Shown: in pieces, positions 13,358-15,588 of the stretch | Layout of the letters: every line of letters begins with the position of its first letter | How positions within the stretch are numbered: the stretch's first letter is position 1 | The notes under the pieces: generated by a model | Database searches by the model: none | What the model saw: only the letters and a program-made list of their open reading frames with translations | Told to the model about the DNA's origin: nothing | Made by a program: the position numbers and the translations under genes | Assembly (NCBI GenBank): GCA_937968035.1 | Contig: CALBTS010000840.1 | Coordinates: forward strand, 1-15,588 | Direction: 5' to 3' | Source: an uncultured Methanomethylovorans sp. | GTDB taxonomy: Archaea; Halobacteriota; Methanosarcinia; Methanosarcinales; Methanosarcinaceae | DNA length: 15,588 nt

Positions 13358-14068
13358 TTAACGCTTTCTTCTCATATAAATAACAAAAATGACCAGAAGC
13401 AATTCAATACCTATCAGAAGAGGCAGAACATATCCGCGTTCATAAAAATGGGGATTTCGGAACTCTACAGTAGTGGCATATTCAAATGTAGATCTGTTAC
13501 CCACCATAAAGCTGCGTATGCCACTTCTACCTTCCAGTTCTACCGGATCATCCTTCACTATTGTGACATTGTCCAGTCCATCATTAGAAACAAGTATTGT
13601 GCCTTCAGGCAGGCTTATGCTCATCCTCTCTATGAGAGGGTGGCCAATGATCCACAAAGAATGATCACCTGCCCCAAGCTCAGGAGTAATGCCATATTTA
13701 ATGGCCGTATTAACATAAAGAGGGTCCTGGGTGACATTTCCTGTAGCATTGTACAAATTAAGAGAGATGGAATCCATGTACAAGGTTACATTACCATCAT
13801 TAACCTTAACATATTCCATGAACTGTGAACTTCTTGACGCAAGATATGATTCTTTAAAAGAAGCGATCTCAAGTTCAGTCACCTGAGAATCGTTATCAAC
13901 GTCCAGGGATAGTCTGAATTCACGTGCATCACTTAAATTGTATGTTTCAAATATGGTCAATGTAAGACCATCTTTTTCCAGTTGCACATCATTCTCATAA
14001 ACGGCTTCTGCCATTGCCTGAGAAACTAAAAGTAGCAATACTATAAAGAGAATCGATCCTTTCGGGAT
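13358..14068 (-). CDS. Secreted, probably N-glycosylated surface protein with C-terminal membrane anchor
   Basis: The product has a signal peptide, an extracellular domain of about 185 residues, and a C-terminal membrane helix (VLPLLIGIELLLVIFVIYM) ending in RRKR. The ectodomain holds seven N-x-S/T sequons (for example NLS, NDS, NVT, NAT and NRS), fitting a glycosylated cell-surface protein. No cysteines are seen and no family is recognised. The start is odd. The only standard start codon, TTG at 14038, would leave a clipped signal peptide and has no ribosome site. Ten codons further up, ATC at 14068 lies five bases after GAGGTG and gives an ideal signal peptide: K3, then a hydrophobic run, then SQAMA before the cut. 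I therefore start at 14068, as a non-standard start or a start codon changed from ATG. It follows the archaellin genes after a palindrome and T-run. Confidence 0.68.
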   Translation of the reverse strand: MPKGSILFIVLLLLVSQAMAEAVYENDVQLEKDGLTLTIFETYNLSDAREFRLSLDVDNDSQVTELEIASFKESYLASRSSQFMEYVKVNDGNVTLYMDSISLNLYNATGNVTQDPLYVNTAIKYGITPELGAGDHSLWIIGHPLIERMSISLPEGTILVSNDGLDNVTIVKDDPVELEGRSGIRSFMVGNRSTFEYATTVEFRNPHFYERGYVLPLLIGIELLLVIFVIYMRRKR

Positions 14069-14083
14069 ATTAACACCTCTGAT

Positions 14084-14104
14084 AAAAAAGGTGATATCAC
14101 CTTA
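14084..14104 (-). terminator. 16-base palindrome plus T-run immediately after the archaellin stop
   Basis: The perfect palindrome AAGGTGATATCACCTT (14088-14103) overlaps the archaellin stop codon. On the transcribed strand it is followed directly by T's (its last two plus four more). It can fold as a six-base stem with an ATAT loop. It may end most archaellin transcripts and let a fraction read on into the next gene, or protect the 3' end of archaellin mRNA. Confidence 0.6.
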
Positions 14105-14884
14105 GGGATATAATTGTATGGTTTCCCTGGTGCCGTAGGAAGAAGGAGTAACAAAATCTACACTTGTTACTGTTCCAGCTTCCGGAGTAAAGACCAAGTT
14201 CACCGTTGTTCTTGGTCCGATATCAAGAGTTGAATCTTTCTGGGAACCGCTCGTAGTTACAGGGCCAACGGTCGTATATTCAAGGTCGCCACCTGAAACT
14301 GTTGACACATAGATCGTCACGAGGTCCCCCGTATTCATAATAGGAGAGCCTTGCGAAAAGGACACGTCCTCATCACGGATCTTGGACACAGTGAAAAAGT
14401 ACGCTGCATTGTCTCCCGGAGAAGCCTGGGTAGAGGTCAGCAATTTTTCCAGATTAGTATCTGCGCTTGCACTGCTTGAAAAATCACTCATCGCAGTTCC
14501 ATATGACTTTTCGTTGTTACCATATATAAGATCATTATTGTTGGCTCCGTCTGAGATGGAAATAACCATCTGGTTAAGATCGACCGGAGAACTGCCGACA
14601 TTAAGTCCAACTTTCATCTTAAGGAGAGAGATGTTCTCAGCCATGGATGTTGAACTATTCTTAGCCCGTATACCTTCGATGCTTTTTACCACCAGATTGG
14701 ACGAGACTTCCTGAGTGGCCTGTTTTCCGGTAGACTGTGCCATTTGTTGTAACACACCGGAAGTTTGTATGAGCACAGAGGCAGCAACTGCAGCTATAAG
14801 TACCATGGCTATGAAAATGATAAGAGTACCAATGCCTATCTGGGCACTGGTATTATCTCTTAAAGAGGATCTTTCTCTGGCCAT
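14102..14884 (-). CDS. arlB: Archaellin (archaellum filament protein)
   Basis: This 260-residue protein is an archaellin, the subunit of the archaellum filament. It carries a class III signal with basic residues (MARERSSLR), followed by the core motif GIGTLIIFIAMVL from Gly17. By alignment with known archaellins, the prepilin peptidase would cut before AQIGIGTL, between Ser13 and Ala14; Ser at -1 is less usual than Gly. The hydrophobic helix (about 18-45) forms the filament core. The outer beta domain follows, with sequons NSS and NIS available for glycosylation. It ends TIQLYP, like its neighbour. GAGG lies seven bases before the ATG. The upstream gene is a close paralogue 29 bases away, so the pair arose by duplication. 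Archaellum operons usually continue with arlC-J, but none follows here; a palindrome and T-run come instead. Confidence 0.93.
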   Translation of the reverse strand: MARERSSLRDNTSAQIGIGTLIIFIAMVLIAAVAASVLIQTSGVLQQMAQSTGKQATQEVSSNLVVKSIEGIRAKNSSTSMAENISLLKMKVGLNVGSSPVDLNQMVISISDGANNNDLIYGNNEKSYGTAMSDFSSSASADTNLEKLLTSTQASPGDNAAYFFTVSKIRDEDVSFSQGSPIMNTGDLVTIYVSTVSGGDLEYTTVGPVTTSGSQKDSTLDIGPRTTVNLVFTPEAGTVTSVDFVTPSSYGTRETIQLYP

Positions 14885-14913
14885 TGTATTGCCTCTTTTT
14901 GCTCACTGCCTGA

Positions 14914-15588
14914 TCATGGATACAGCTGCACTGTTTCCTTAACACCATATGACGAAGGTGTCACGAAATCAGCATTTGTCACTACACCAGACTCCGGGGT
15001 CAGGATGATATTGACAACAGTCCTTGGCACCAGGTTAAGGCCGGATGGTTTAAGGACCCCTGAAGTACCCGTGGTACCCACATAGTCATATCCAGCAGAA
15101 GCCGCAGCTGATGACGTTGTTGCTATGTATACGTTTATAAGGTCACCAGTGTTCATCACAGGATTTGATTGGGAGAAAGAGGCGTCTTCATCCCTTATCC
15201 GATCTACGGTAAAGTAATGGTCGGCGTTGTTAAAAGTGCTGCTTGCCGTAGTATTAGCTGTAATTAACTTCTGAAGATTTGTGGCTGCACTATCACCAAA
15301 ACTATCCATTGCTCCATCTGACGCACCTACAGTTGCATATGACTTTGAGTTGCCTGCATATACTAGGTTATTGGCAGTGGTACCATCAGTAATAGAGATA
15401 ACTACCTGGTTTACGTCTACTGAGGCACTGCCTACATTCAAACCAACTTTCAGCCTTAAAAGGTCAATAGTTGATGACAGAACTACGGCACTATCCTTTG
15501 CGCGTACGCCTTCAATGTTCTTCACTATAAGATTGGAAGATACTTCCTGGGTTGCCTGTTTACCTGTTGACTGCGCCTTCTGCTGCAG
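14914..15588 (-). CDS. arlB: Archaellin, N-terminus beyond the window edge
   Basis: A paralogue of the archaellin at 14102-14884; 224 residues are visible and the signal and core helix (about 45-50 residues) lie outside the window. The visible part opens with LQQKAQSTGKQATQEVSSNL, nearly identical to the neighbour (LQQMAQSTGKQATQEVSSNL), and continues with the conserved IEGVRAKDS, KVGLNVGSASVDVNQ, RDEDASFSQSNPVMNTGDLI and VTPSSYGVKETVQLYP segments. The central surface part (residues about 70-190) differs most from the neighbour, as expected for the exposed filament face. The two subunits could form major and minor or alternating parts of one filament. It is the upstream gene, so the operon promoter is out of view. 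Confidence 0.93.
   Translation of the reverse strand: MQQKAQSTGKQATQEVSSNLIVKNIEGVRAKDSAVVLSSTIDLLRLKVGLNVGSASVDVNQVVISITDGTTANNLVYAGNSKSYATVGASDGAMDSFGDSAATNLQKLITANTTASSTFNNADHYFTVDRIRDEDASFSQSNPVMNTGDLINVYIATTSSAAASAGYDYVGTTGTSGVLKPSGLNLVPRTVVNIILTPESGVVTNADFVTPSSYGVKETVQLYP

Noticed and set aside
1..15588. tRNA, rRNA, insertion sequences or prophage genes
   Set aside because: No cloverleaf-like segment, rRNA stretch, transposase motif or terminal inverted repeats were seen on either strand.

Overview
This window comes from an archaeon. It carries tandem type-IV-pilin-like archaellin genes, an archaea-specific CheF-type protein, TATA-like promoters, and GGAGG / GGTG ribosome-binding sites in front of most genes. 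The AT-leaning composition and the gene content suggest a methanogenic euryarchaeon, probably a relative of the Methanosarcinales. That lineage call is an inference, since no marker gene is present.

Almost everything lies on the minus strand, so the locus reads from right to left. The right block (15588 to 8372) starts with two archaellin genes, the first cut by the window edge. Next come a secreted glycoprotein-like protein with a C-terminal membrane anchor, a lipoprotein-like protein, two HDAC-family deacetylases (one with a ~300-residue disordered N-terminal extension), and a GNAT acetyltransferase with a C-terminal zinc ribbon. A palindrome plus T-run directly behind the archaellins is a likely partial terminator. 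The block ends at a poly-T terminator near 8350.

The left block (8233 to about 1253) has its own promoter. It encodes a CheF-like protein, a V4R-domain putative sensor with a proline-rich tail, a small Sm-like protein, a KaiC-family ATPase, a roadblock/LC7 protein, a long coiled-coil protein with a C-terminal winged helix, a second GNAT acetyltransferase and an unrecognised helical protein. The genes are tightly packed, with one 4-base overlap and short gaps, as in an operon. At the far left, a divergent promoter region (356-519) separates a second, degenerate KaiC-like protein (plus strand) from a truncated winged-helix protein (minus strand).

The striking theme is two putative acetyltransferases and two deacetylases lying beside archaellins and a sensor / ATPase / CheF module. 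The standard archaellum motor genes (arlC-J) are not visible. My working hypothesis is a reversible acetylation switch connected to motility or surface signalling, with V4R, KaiC, roadblock and CheF as the sensing and relay part. Domain identities rest on motifs read by eye; the functional link is inference from gene order.
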